Of a stretch of DNA of 64,000 bases, positions 1 through 10,577 are shown in pieces; the first letter of the stretch is position 1; the number at the start of each line of letters is the position of its first letter. Both the position numbers and the translations under genes were made by a program. Origin of the DNA: Orobanche coerulescens (taxonomy: Eukaryota; Streptophyta; Magnoliopsida; Lamiales; Orobanchaceae); the NCBI GenBank assembly GCA_033398695.1, contig CM065803.1, forward strand, positions 49,963,501 through 50,027,500, given 5' to 3'. Below the pieces are notes generated by a model. It was not told the origin of the DNA, ran no database searches, and worked only from the letters and a program-made list of their open reading frames with translations.

Positions 1-1067
1 GAGTGGAAGTGGGAAGACATTTCTATGGATTTCATCACGAGTTGCCGACGAGTCGTCGTGGCATGAATACGATCTGGGTGATTGTGGACCGCTTAACTAA
101 ATCAGCTCATTTCCTTGAGATCAAGGATACGTGGGGTCCTGAGAGACTGGCCTAGTTATTCATCAAGGAGATAGTAAGACTGCACGGTACTCCTAAGAGT
201 ATCGTTTCCGATCGTGACGGACGATTTGTGTCTCATTTTTGGAAATCAGTTCATCGTGCTATGGGAACTCAGCTTAATCTCAGTACTGCCTTTCATCCTC
301 AGTCCGACGGACAATCAGAGAGGACTATTCAGACATTAGAGGACATGTTGAGAGCTTGCGTCCTCGATTGGAAGGACGATTGGGAAGCCCAACTACCGCT
401 GATCGAGTTCACGTATAATAATAGTTGGCATGCCTCCATTAAGATGGCACCTTACGAGGACTTGTACGGTCGTCATTGTCGATCTCCTTTGTGTTGGGAT
501 GACTTGTCAGAATCAATCGGCACCGAACCCGACATGCTTATAGCCGCCCGGGAGAAGGTAGCTTTGATCAAGAGTCGTATGTTGACAGCTCAGAGTCGAC
601 AGAAATCATATGTAGTAAATCGTCGTCGACCACTAGAGTTCGAGACGGGTGACCATGTTTTGGTCAAGGTATCCCAGAGTCGAGGTATTTTCCGTTTCGG
701 AAAACGGGGGAAGTTGAGTCCGAGATTCATTGGACCGTTTGAAATTTTGGATCGAGTAGGCGAGTTAGCTTATTGATTGGCTTTACCTCCGGATTTGAGC
801 AAGATTCATAATGTGTTTCACGTCTCTCAGTTGCAGAAGTATGTTACCGACTCGAGTCACATACTTCAGTTCGACGAAATCGAGATCGCGGATGATCATT
901 CGTACGAGGAGCGTCCTGTACGAGTGTTAGAGCGGCGAATCAAACAGTTGAGGAACAAGACGATCCCTTTGGTCAAGATTCAGTGGTCTAGTCACGGAGT
1001 CGAAGAGGCCACTTGGGAAACCGAGGAGAATATGCGGGAGTGTTATCCCGAGTTGTTTGACCCCTAG
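1..1067 (+). pseudogene. Gypsy A, first copy: integrase core to chromodomain (5' truncated by window)
   Basis: End of a Ty3/gypsy pol. Integrase inserts element cDNA into chromosomes; the chromodomain is thought to target it to chromatin. Visible in order: the IWVIVDRLTKSAHF segment with the first catalytic Asp, SDRDGRF with the second Asp, SERTIQTLEDM with the catalytic Glu, the IGPFEILDRVGELAY GPF module, and a C-terminal chromodomain ending ATWETEENM..YPELF, stop at 1065-1067. Broken by a one-base frameshift near 45-65, a TAG at 153-155, and a TGA at 774-776 where relatives have Lys (compare AYKLALPP in element C). The second copy at 6920-7983 shares all three lesions, so the copies derive from one already dead element. 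The chromodomain places it with chromoviruses, probably Tekay/Del-like. Confidence 0.93.
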
Positions 1068-1083
1068 TTTCGGGGACGAAACT

Positions 1084-1101
1084 CTTTTAAGGGGGGGTGT
1101 A
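1084..1101 (+). other. Polypurine tract of element A, first copy
   Basis: A short run, TTTTAAGGGGGGG, lies directly before the LTR start. In LTR retrotransposons this primes plus-strand DNA synthesis. The second copy is shorter (TTTTAAGGGG near 8001-8010). Confidence 0.7.
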
Positions 1102-3404
1102 TGTAATACCCGGTTGTAATTCAGTCATTATCATTCAGTAATTTCATTCGGTGATTGTCACTCTGTGTATTTTCACTCAATTATAATCATTCATTAATCA
1201 TGTTCTTTCACCGTGTTCACCGTTCGGAAAAACTTCGAGTTGTGTATCGTTATTGTTCATTGTTTCAACTTTCCTCATATGAGTTCGACTTTGTTAGATC
1301 ACCATTAATTTTTGGTAACTCCAAAAATTCTAAATCTTGCAATATTATAGAGCATCGAGTTAGCTTTCCAATGGTTCAAGCGGTGAGTCAATCGAGTCGG
1401 ACGAGAGAGTTATGGTCGCTTTAGCTCAACCGCTCATTTTGATTTTGGCGATCTTTGCCGAACGAACTCGGCCGTGTCGTCCGACACGGCCCGTGCCGTA
1501 CTCGTCCGGAAAGTGCCGAAGTTACGCCTCAGGACCCGACCGTGTCGTGCACGGCCGAGTCGAACCCTTCCGGATAAGCGAGCGATCGCTGACACGCCCG
1601 ACCGTGCCGTCGCACGGCCGAGTCATGCCGAGTCATTGTCGGACGGGTCAGCATCGGGAGGCCCTCGCGCGCGACCGTGTCAGCGGGACACGGTCGAGTC
1701 CTGTCGGCCAACTGTCGGCCGGTATGCGACGGCCGTGCCGATCGGCACGGCCGTGTCCGGCGATCGAACTCCCTTAAATTGGTTTTTTGACATTTTAGCC
1801 ATTTTTCCCCTTTTCTTCACCTTCAACCGAGAGAGTAAGCTTGAGGGAGGGTTTTACCTACACAAATCATTTGGGTGTTTGATTTTCTTCGTCTCCTTTA
1901 GATCTTGAAGCCCGGATAATCAATCTAACGCGTGTTCTTCGGATTAAAGTACTTGGATCTTCAAAGGTAATATTCTTCAACACCTTGAATTTCGATTTTT
2001 GTGTTGAGATACGATGTTTTGGACGTTATAATCATGATATATGAAGGGATATGTATATGATTATGAGTTTGTATAAGGATTCATTGGATTATTGAGGAAT
2101 TATTCAAGAACACTTTGAATATCGAGTTGAAATTGGGGGTTTTCGATTAATTGTCGTTGAAATCACGTTTTCGGATATTCGTCTTGGATTATTAATCATA
2201 TTGAAGATGTTTTGTTGGTTTGAAACACTTCTTGGGGGATTTGATATTGGTATATTGAAGTTTGATTGTAAACAATCGGAGTTTGGACGCAACGTGTTTG
2301 TTTTAATGCCTCAATGGACTTAGTTTTATCGTATCGACGTTTTGAGTTCGTTATATTCGTGTTTGATTCGTATATTGAACGGATTGTTGGATATTGTATA
2401 ATTCAAGGTTGTTCGAGCGACCGATATCTCAATTAGGTCGTTGTTCGTGGAAGGATAATTGTCACCGGTATTGAGTAAGTTAATTCTTACTCGGTTAAAA
2501 GGATATTCATCCCTTTTGTTGTTGTTCATTCATAATCATAACTCATTCATCATTATATTAATCGTATTAAAACTTGTTATTGTCAATTAATCACTTCAGT
2601 CATAAGGAGCAGCGGTTCCAATCTTTTCGTTGAACTATCATTCATTTCATTATTACTCTCATCTCGGTGAGTCATTCTTGACTTTGTCAGATTATTATTT
2701 ATTCATTGATATTCATTACGGTCATTCTCGTTCATATGACCTTCTGGGTTCATATTGCGTGGCGGGTGTGGTGTGTGGAATTTTTAGTCGGGCACACGAT
2801 GGTTTATGTATTGGGTTCACCGATACATTAGGCCGTGCACACGGGAAAGCGTTACACCGTGAGACTAATTAGGTACACGGACGGATGTTGTACACTTGCA
2901 CAGAACATTACGGGCGTACTATGATACTCCTCTTCGGCGTAATTCATAACTAAGAATATTTCATAACTTGATTAATCATGATTGAGTATTTTCAACCCTT
3001 GAGGATTGTTGTTCTTTATGGCCCGGCCCGTCTGGGGATTTTGTTTTTCAGGTCATGGCAAGGCAAACGCACGACAAAAGCATGATGATGTCTATTAGTC
3101 CTAGTGATACTAGTAGGGGCCCCGATCTTTCGATTATTCATGTTATTGTCCTTTATTTTCCGCTGCAGACTTTCATTTGAATACTCCGTTTCATTCAGTG
3201 TTGTGTATTTTATCTTCATATAAAATACACTAGTATTCGGTATTGTCCTGGTGTGTTGTAACTAAACTCCTCATTGGAGTAATTATTGTTGTAATGTAGT
3301 TCGGTACTACATTTATCTTGTGTAATTCATTCATTTTCATTGCCTGGTGGGTCCCAGTTGGGGATCTACGGCACTGTAATATCCGCCTAGTTTGGGGTGT
3401 TACA
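1102..3404 (+). repeat. Gypsy LTR A1, shared by the two tandem copies of element A
   Basis: LTR of 2303 bp beginning TGTAATACCC and ending GGGGTGTTACA. It follows a polypurine tract on its left and precedes a primer binding site on its right, so it serves as 3' LTR of the upstream copy and 5' LTR of the downstream copy. It is almost identical to LTR A2 (8014-10332), differing mostly by small indels in the GC-rich palindrome block. Downstream it has a donor-like CG/GTGAGT (GT at 2667-2668) and an acceptor-like TTTTTCAG/G (AG at 3050-3051), the latter preceded by a CCCGTCTGGGG hairpin: a candidate leader intron. No gene inside; short ORFs are chance. Confidence 0.93.
1465..1765 (+). repeat. GC-rich palindrome array in LTR A1
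   Basis: A 300 bp GC-rich island in an AT-rich LTR, made of variants of GRCCGTGTC and its complement in inverted pairs. At 1470-1491 the arms GGCCGTGTCG and CGACACGGCC are separated by two bases; 1731-1752 is a perfect 22 bp palindrome (half-site GGCCGTGCCGA). Further pairs lie near 1540-1560, 1605-1622 and 1676-1698. It sits just upstream of the CTTAAATTGG stretch that may serve as a weak TATA element, so it probably lies in U3. Confidence 0.85.
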
Positions 3405-3408
3405 GAGT

Positions 3409-3420
3409 TGGTATCAGAGC
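3409..3420 (+). other. Primer binding site of element A (initiator-Met tRNA)
   Basis: TGGTATCAGAGC four bases after the LTR end matches the sequence complementary to the 3' end of plant initiator methionine tRNA, the usual minus-strand primer of gypsy elements. Confidence 0.9.
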
Positions 3421-3938
3421 GTGGTTTTGAATACTACCTTCCGAGTCATGTCTCATTTGAAATCATCGTCATCAGACTAGTATCATTGGACTTTCGCGTC
3501 ACGTGTGACCTGTGCAAATGCCGAGCCAATCAGACCGAAAGAACTGTAAGATTTCTAACGCCATGGTATAATTTCTGGCAATAGTCATTCATTCATCATT
3601 CATTAATTTATAATCCTCAAACATCATCATTCATTGTGATTAGGACGATCATGTTAACTCATCAATCACTTAATTCATTTCAATACTCAGTTAATAATCA
3701 GGACGATCATGTTAACTCATTAATTACTCAATTCATTTCATTACTCAGTTGTCAATCTAGATGATCATATTATCAATCTTGTTAAGTTATTCAAGATAAT
3801 CATTTCAAGAATTTCATCAGATAATCATGTAACTTCAGTAAATCATTCATATAATCACTAAGTTAGAGCATGTATACTCATTTTCATCATCTCATGACAT
3901 AATCATAACGTGCTAATCATGCGGGAAATATAATCATT
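3421..3938 (+). other. Untranslated leader of element A
   Basis: No supported gene. AT-rich, with many CATTCATT and AATCAT words and one imperfect direct duplication of about 57 bp that starts with GGACGATCATGTTAACTCAT (near 3646 and 3702). Confidence 0.7.
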
Positions 3939-4532
3939 ATGCGACCTTCCTACTTCAGTATGGAGAGAACTGTCAGGGGATGCACGGGGAGAGGCCGCGG
4001 CGCGGACCGAAACCCGAGAAATAATCACTCGCTGCCGGGAAATCGTGCCCAGGACTCGGCTCGATCAGAAGATGTTCGGGTTGATCCACTCACTTTTATG
4101 CAGGCCATGATGACCCTTGTGCAGTTGCTCAATCATCATTGCGCCACTCTGACTGGATTAATCGAGAGAACTCTCCCGTACGAGCCAGCTGCTAAGGAAA
4201 TTGCTGAGCAGCAACCTACATATGTCAACAGGAAATCAACGAAGCGTAATTTATCCGAAGGCGGTCAGTCAACCTTCAAGAAGCCTCGTGTGAGCCCTAT
4301 CGTTTCTGAGCGACCTTCTACGACGCATAATCGTGCGGGATCTCATTCCCGAGCGGCCAGTTCGGCCATCACCTGTTTCAATTGTGGAACGCCGGGTCAT
4401 TTCAGCACTGAGTGTCTGAAACCATCTATCACGTGCTATAATTGTGGGAATTTTGGGCATAAGGCCCGTTTTTGCCGAAAGGACTCCAAGTCGGCTCGGT
4501 GGCATCTCGAGCCCCAAGCAACCGGCGTTTGA
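3939..4532 (+). pseudogene. Gypsy A gag, nucleocapsid part, capsid domain deleted
   Basis: Gag builds the virus-like particle and its zinc knuckles bind element RNA. This 197-residue ORF keeps an RG-rich N-terminus (residues 12-25), a linker, and two CX2CX4HX4C knuckles, CFNCGTPGHFSTEC and CYNCGNFGHKARFC (about residues 144-175). The roughly 200-residue retrotransposon gag domain seen in element B (the WLKELEKIF to RPVREAKVREFF region) is absent: the sequence passes from LIERTLPYEP straight to the basic linker. At 197 versus roughly 400 residues it is an in-frame deletion derivative. The ATG at 3939 may lie inside an originally longer reading frame. Confidence 0.8.
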
Positions 4533-5080
4533 ATCGGCGCTTTGTCATCGTCGTTTAAGGCAATGGAAGCAAATAGAGTTGGAGATCGTATTTATCAGAC
4601 GGGAGCGTCCGGTTCGGGGACCGGCAAGTCCCAGATTCATATGATGAGGAGGATCGACAATCTGGTGACCCGAACGATATCAGGTATACTCGTAATTTTA
4701 TTTCAACTTGTGTGTACCTTTTGATCTTTGGTACACCGCATTCATTCATTTTCGAATCATGCTTGAATAGACTTATTTCGGGATAGTCCTATTGCTTGTG
4801 GATCTCATACCATCGGTCTACCCGACGATGGAAGAATTTTCGGAATCATACCTAAGTAAGCTTAGTAACCGCGATTGGTTGGTGGACCTAATCGTGGTGA
4901 ATTTATCTTAGGGCGATGTAATTTCGGTATTAGTTGGTTTAACCGTCTTAATACTATCCTCGGTGTTTGTTAGCGTTTGGTCGCTATTTTCCGTCGTTGG
5001 TTGTTGAATGTGTGCTTCAGGAAGTAATCCCGTTGTTCGGAAGAAGTATTATTATGACGAAGCGAGAGAAATTCCGCAAT
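4533..5080 (+). pseudogene. Degenerate gag-protease junction of element A
   Basis: Region between the zinc knuckles and RT where the aspartic protease should lie. Only echoes are visible: MMRRIDNLVTRTISG near 4640-4685 aligns in position and pattern with MRRADDQDSTIASG of element C, directly before the protease, and FQLVCTF resembles its SQPVSVLFDT. No DTG catalytic triad is readable. All frames carry stops. Confidence 0.5.
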
Positions 5081-5084
5081 CGAA

Positions 5085-5400
5085 CTATTCAATCATTCAT
5101 TGTATCATTCTCATCGATTGGCCTTTCTAGACAATCTAGTTATTAAATCATTCCTTGTATTATTTCCATCGATTGGCTTTTCTAAGACAATCGAGTCATT
5201 CAATCATTCATTGTATCATTTTCATCGATTGGCCTTTCTAGGGCAATCGAGTTATTCAATCATTCATTGTATCATCTTCATCGATTGACCTTTCTAAGGC
5301 AATCGAGTTGTTCAATCATTATTGGTATCTCTTTTTATCGATTGACCATTCTAGGGCAATCGAAATGTTCAATCATTCGTGGTATCATTGTCATCGATTG
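5085..5400 (+). repeat. Minisatellite, about 60 bp unit, 5-6 copies, inside pol of element A
   Basis: Direct repeats of a unit reading roughly CAATCATTCATTGTATCATT, then YTCATCGATTGRCCTTTCTA and RGGCAATCGAGTTATT. Copies start near 5087, 5147, 5206, 5264, 5322 and 5381, the last one partial. They differ by several substitutions, so the array is not very recent. It lies where the protease-RT linker should be, and the other pol copies in the window lack it. Confidence 0.85.
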
Positions 5401-5404
5401 ACGA

Positions 5405-6180
5405 TGTATTTCCGCACGAGTTATCTGGTTGCCTTCACATAGAGTAAGGGAATTCGGGAGTGAGTTGGAGCAGTCGTCCCCTTTATCGAAGGCACCGTAT
5501 CGGATGGCCCGACTGAATGCGGGGAGTTGAAGATTCAACTTGAGGAATAGTTTGAGAAAGGTTATATCCAACCGAGTACGTCCCGTGGGAGCACGATCTT
5601 TGTTTGTCAAGAAGAATGATAGTTCTTTTCGCTTGTGTATCGATTACCAAGAGTTGAGCAGGTGATGATCAAGAGTAGTATCCTTTACCTCGTATTGATG
5701 ATCTTTTAGATCAACTTCAGGAGCTTCGGTATTTTCCAAGATCGACTTAAGATCTGGATATCACCGATTGCGGGTCGAGAATCGGATATCGCGAGGACAG
5801 CGTTCGTACACGCTATGGTCTTTATGAGTTCGTAGTTATGCCGTTCGGACTAACTATTACACCTGCGGTATTCATGGAGTTAATGAATCGGGTTTTCATC
5901 GACTTTTTGGATCAGTTTGTTGTTGTCTCCATCGATGACATTTTGATTTAGTCTCGTGATCGAGAGGAACACGAGGTTCATCTTCATCAGGTTCTCGACT
6001 TGTTGAGACGAGAGCAACTTTATGGAAAGTTTTCCAAATGTGAGTTCTGGAGGTCCGAAGTGAATTTCTCGGGCATGTAATTTCATCTGACAGAGTTCGT
6101 GTCGACCCTCAGAAGATGGAGACTATCCGAGATTGGCAACCTCCGAAAGATATTAAGTAAATCCGATGTTTCCTCGGATT
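5405..6180 (+). pseudogene. Gypsy A reverse transcriptase, frameshifted
   Basis: RT copies element RNA into DNA. Pieces read in different frames: a DVFPHELSG start near 5405, KAPYRMARLNAG near 5490, YPLPRIDDLLDQLQ near 5685, [17 protein letters not shown] near 5810, [22 protein letters not shown] near 5885 and FSKCEFW near 6030. The catalytic box reads SIDD (family usual FIDD or YVDD) followed by a stop at 5949-5951. At least four frameshifts or stops. The RT thumb is lost: FLGLVGYY breaks off near 6180 and joins RNase H directly. Confidence 0.85.
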
Positions 6181-6565
6181 AGTTGGTCAATTATCCAACC
6201 CACGATCTGGAGCTAGAAGCCGTGGTTTTCGCGTTGGGGATTTGGCGTCGTTGCCTTTATGGCATCACCTGTCAGATCTTCACCAATCACAAGAATTGAA
6301 GTATATATTTACTCACAAGGAGTTAAATATGCGACAGATGCGGTGGTGGGAATTAATCAAAGATTATGATATCGAGATCCTTTACCAACCGGGGAAGGCG
6401 AACGTTGTCGCCGACGCCTTGAGTCGTAAGCCCGTTCAGGAGCAGATGCTTGCTCGTTTATCAGTTCAGAAGGAACTCCAACAGAAATTCCTTAGACCCG
6501 AGACCGAGTGCAGCCCGGCGAGTTCGGGGACAGCTTTGTATGTTAGAGATTTCATCATCTCTTGA
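6181..6565 (+). pseudogene. Gypsy A RNase H, N-terminally deleted
   Basis: RNase H removes the RNA strand during reverse transcription. It begins in the middle of the domain at [19 protein letters not shown], keeps IFTNHKNLKYIF (the usual Asp of IFTDHKSL is Asn) and ends IEILYQPGKANVVADALSRKP. The part with the first catalytic Asp (YSDAS in element C) is missing, deleted together with the end of RT. The junction near 6180-6190 is precise, suggesting template switching or recombination. Confidence 0.85.
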
Positions 6566-7983
6566 GGATGCAATCAGGGAGAATCGGGGTTCAGACCCGG
6601 CATTGTTGCGCATTCGAGAGGATGTGGATCGGGAAAAGCCCTGGATTCGTGATCCACGAGGATGGACTTTTGAGGTTTAAGAACCGGTTGTGCGTATCGG
6701 CGAATGACGAGTTGAAAAACTCTATTTTGAGAGAAGCTCATGCTACCCCTTATTCTATTCATCCGGGTCCGGCCAAGATGTACAAGGACTTGAAACAAAA
6801 TTCTTGGTGGAGTAATATGAAGCGAGAAGTCGCAGAATTTGTTTTGAGATGCTTAACTTGCCAACAAGTCAAGATTGAACATCGGCGACCGGCGGGTATG
6901 CTGAAACCTCTCCCTATTCCAGAGTGGAAGTGGGAAGACATTTCTATGGATTTCATCACGAGTTGCCGACGAGTCGCCGTGGCATGAATACGATCTGGGT
7001 GATTGTGGACCGCTTAACTAAATCAGCTCATTTCCTTGAGATCAAGGATACGTGGGGTCTGAGAGGCGGCCTAGTTATTCATCAAGGAGATAGTAAGACC
7101 GCACGGTACTCTAAGAGTATCGTTTCCGATCGTGACGGACGATTTGTGTCTCATTTTTGGAAATCGGTTCATCGTGCTATGGGAACTCGGCTTAATCTCG
7201 ACTTGCCTTTCATCCTCAGTCCGACGGACAATCAGAGAGGACTATTCAGACATTAGAGGACATGTTGAGAGCTTGCGTCCTCGATTGGAAGGACGATTGG
7301 GAAGCCCAACTACCGCTGATCGAGTTCACGTATAATAATAGTTGGCATGCCTCCATTAAGATGGCACCTTACGAGGACTTGTACGGTCGTCATTGTCGAT
7401 CTCCTTTGTGTTGGGATGACTTGTCAGAATCAATCGGCACCGAACCCGACATGCTTATAGCCGCCCGGGAGAAGGTAGCTTTGATCAAGAGTCGTATGTT
7501 GACAGCTCAGAGTCGACAGAAATCATATGTAGTAAATCGTCGTCGACCACTAGAGTTCGAGACGGGTGACCATGTTTTGGTCAAGGTATCCCAGAGTCGA
7601 GGTATTTTCCGTTTCGGAAAACGGGGGAAGTTGAGTCCGAGATTCATTGGACCGTTTGAAATTTTGGATCGAGTAGGCGAGTTAGCTTATTGATTGGCTT
7701 TACCTCCGGATTTGAGCAAGATTCATAATGTGTTTCACGTCTCTCAGTTGCAGAAGTATGTTACCGACTCGAGTCACATACTTGATTCGGCTGAATCGAG
7801 ATCGCGGATGATCATTCGTACGAGGAGCGTCCTGTACGAGTGTTAGAGCGGCGAATCAAACAGTTGAGGAACAAGACGATCCCTTTGGTCAAGATTCAGT
7901 GGTCTAGTCACGGAGTCGAAGAGGCCACTTGGGAAACCGAGGAGAATATGCGGGAGTGTTATCCCGAGTTGTTTGACCCCTAG
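6562..7983 (+). pseudogene. Gypsy A, second copy: integrase and chromodomain
   Basis: More complete than the copy at 1-1067. The HHCC zinc domain is readable (HATPYSIHP ... CLTCQQVK, about 6737-6870), then the DDE core, GPF module and chromodomain; stop at 7981-7983. The lesions of the first copy recur: frameshift near 6959-6975, TAG at 7072-7074 and TGA at 7691-7693. Extra small deletions at 7056-7066, 7110 and 7197 break the core further, and 7783-7790 has a local rearrangement compared with the first copy. Not functional. Confidence 0.92.
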
Positions 7984-8013
7984 TTTCGAGACGAAACTCT
8001 TTTAAGGGGTGTA

Positions 8014-10332
8014 TGTAATACCCGGTTGTAATTGATCATTATCATTCGGTAATTTCATTCGGTGATTGTCACTCTGTGTATTTTCACTCAATTATAATCA
8101 TTCATTAATCATGTTCTTTCACCGTGTTCACCGTTCGGAAAAACTTGAGTTGTGTATCGTTATTGTTCATTGTTTCAACTTTCCTCATATGAGTTCGACT
8201 TTGTTAGATCACCATTAATTTTTGGTAACTCCAAAAATTCTAAATCTTTGCAATATTATAGAGCATCGAGTTAGCTTTCCAATGGTTCAAACGGTGAGTC
8301 AATCGAGTCCGGACGAGAGAGTTATGGTCGTTTAGCTCAACCGCTCATTTTGATTTTGGCGATCAACGCCGAACGAACTCGGCCGTGTCGTCCGACACGG
8401 CCCGTGCCGTACTCGTCCGGAAAGTGCGAAGTGTCTGCCTCGGGACCCGACCGTGTCGCTGCAGCACGGCCAGTCGAACCCTTAGGATAAGCGAAGCGTG
8501 CCGACACGCCGGCCGTGTCGTGCAGCGCGATCGAGTCATGCCAGTCGTCGGACGGGTCATTTGTCGGGAGGCCCTCCGCGCCGCGACCGTGTCAAGCAGG
8601 ACACGGTCGAGTCCCTGTCGGCCAACTGTCGGCCAGCTGTGCGACACGACCGTGCCGATCGGCACGGGCCGTGTCCGGCAGGCAGTCAACTCCCTTAAAT
8701 TGGTTTTTTTTCAGCATTTTAGCCATTTTTCCCCTTTTCTTCACCTTCAACCGAGAGAGTAAGCTTGAGGGAGGGTTTTTCCTTCACAAATCATTTGGGT
8801 GTTTGATTTTCTTCGTCTCCTTTCGATCGTGAAGCCCAGATAATCAATCTAACGCGTGTTCTTCGGATTAAAGTACTTGGATCTTCAAAGGTAATATTCT
8901 TCAACACCTTGAATTTCGATTTTTGTGTTGAGATACGATGTTTTGGACGTTATAATCATGATATATGAAGGGATATGTATATGATTATGAGTTTGTATAA
9001 GGATTCATTGGATTATTGAGGAATTATTCAAGAACACTTTGAATATCGAGTTGAAATTGGGGGTTTTCGATTAATTGTCGTTGAAATCACGTTTTCGGAT
9101 ATTCGTCTTGGATTATTAATCATATTGAAGATGTTTTGTTGGTTTGAAACACTTCTTGGGGGATTTGATATTGGTATATTGAAGTTTGATTGTAAACAAT
9201 CGGAGTTTGGACGCAACGTGTTTGTTTTAATGCCTCAATGGACTTAGTTTTATCGTATCGACGTTTTGAGTTCGTTATATTCGTGTTTGATTCGTATATT
9301 GAACGGATTGTTGGATATTGTATAATTCAAGGTTGTTCGAGCGACCGATATCTCAATTAGGACGTTGTTCGTGGAAGGATAATTGTCACCGGTATTGAGT
9401 AAGTTAATTCTTACTCGGTTAAAAGGATATTCATCCCTTTTGTTGTTGTTCATTCATAATCATAACTCATTCATCATTATATTAATCGTATTAAAACTTG
9501 TTATTGTCAATTAATCACTTCAGTCATAAGGAACGACGGTTCCAATCTTTTCGTTGAACTATCATTCATTTCATTATTACTCTCATCTCGGTGAGTCATT
9601 CTTGACTTTGTCAGATTATTATTTATTCATTGATATTCATTACGGTCATTCTCGTTCATATGACCTTCTGGGTTCATATTGCGTGGCCGGGTGTGGCTGT
9701 GTGGAATTTTTAGTCGGGCACACGATGGTTTATGTATTGGGTTCACCGATACATTAGACCGTGCACACGGGAAAGCGTTACACCGTGAAACTAATTAGGT
9801 ACACGGACGGATGTTGTACACTTGCACAGAACATTACGGGCGTACTATGATACTCCTCTTCAGCGTAATTCATAACTAAGAATATTTCATAACTTCAGTT
9901 AATCATGATTGAGTATTTTCAACCCTTGAGGATTGTTGTTCTTTGTAACTGACCCCGTCTGGGGATTTTGTTTTTCAGGTCATGGCAAGGCAAACGCACG
10001 GGAATAACATGTTGATGTCGAGGAGTCCTAGTGATACTAGTAGGGGCCCCCGATCTTTCAGTTATTCATGTTATTGTCCTTTATTTTCCGCTGCAGACTT
10101 TCATTTGAATACTCCGTTTCATTCAGTGTTGTGTATTTTATCTTCATATAAAATACACTAGTATTCGGTATTGTCCTGGTGTGTTGTAACTAAACTCCTC
10201 ATCGGAGTAATTATTGTTGTAATGTAGTTCGGTACTACATTTATCTTGTGTAATTCATTCATTTTCATTGCCTGGTGGGTCCCAGTTGGGGATCTACGGC
10301 ACTGTAATATCCGCCTAGTTTGGGGTGTTACA
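8014..10332 (+). repeat. Gypsy LTR A2, 3' LTR of element A
   Basis: LTR of 2319 bp, TGTAATACCC to GGGGTGTTACA, near-identical to A1. The palindrome array (8375-8690) and the candidate splice sites recur. It ends exactly where the minus-strand protease remnant of element B begins, so A was inserted into B. The five bases after it, GCAAT (10333-10337), should be the target-site duplication; the left partner lies before the window. Confidence 0.93.
8375..8690 (+). repeat. GC-rich palindrome array in LTR A2
   Basis: Same block as 1465-1765 but diverged more than the rest of the LTR: small indels inside most inverted pairs, and the perfect 22 bp palindrome of A1 is reduced to CGTGCCGATCGGCACG. 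The excess change suggests hairpin-driven slippage or recombination, or deamination at dense CG sites. Confidence 0.8.
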
Positions 10333-10577
10333 GCAATAGCTCCATATCGATTAAGCCAATCGTCTCCGAGTATCAGGTCGTCTCCTTACATTTCTATCAC
10401 AATCAGATTTGAGAGCCACTCTCTGCCTCCAAGTGATACAGGGAAATCTCTAGTTTCTAAGTTTCCAATAATCCTCTCTCCACTCGGTAAACCAAAAACA
10501 TAAGGTTCACAATTATGAAAACCAGAAATATTCAAACGATTTACACAAGATGAGGATATAAATGAATGCGTAGCTCA
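10333..10577 (-). pseudogene. Gypsy B aspartic protease remnant
   Basis: Continues gag in frame. The catalytic triad DTG has become DT-stop (TGA read on the minus strand at 10575-10577), followed by ATHSFISSSCVNRLNISGF and, after a frameshift, DLILGDDWLNRYGAI, the conserved second half of retroviral-type proteases. The protease would cleave Gag-Pol; this copy cannot. Element A interrupts it at 10333. Confidence 0.85.

Noticed and set aside
1412..1908. Arg/Pro-rich ORFs over the GC-rich block
   Set aside because: Open frames arise from high G+C; the block is made of palindromes and differs by frame-breaking indels in A2.
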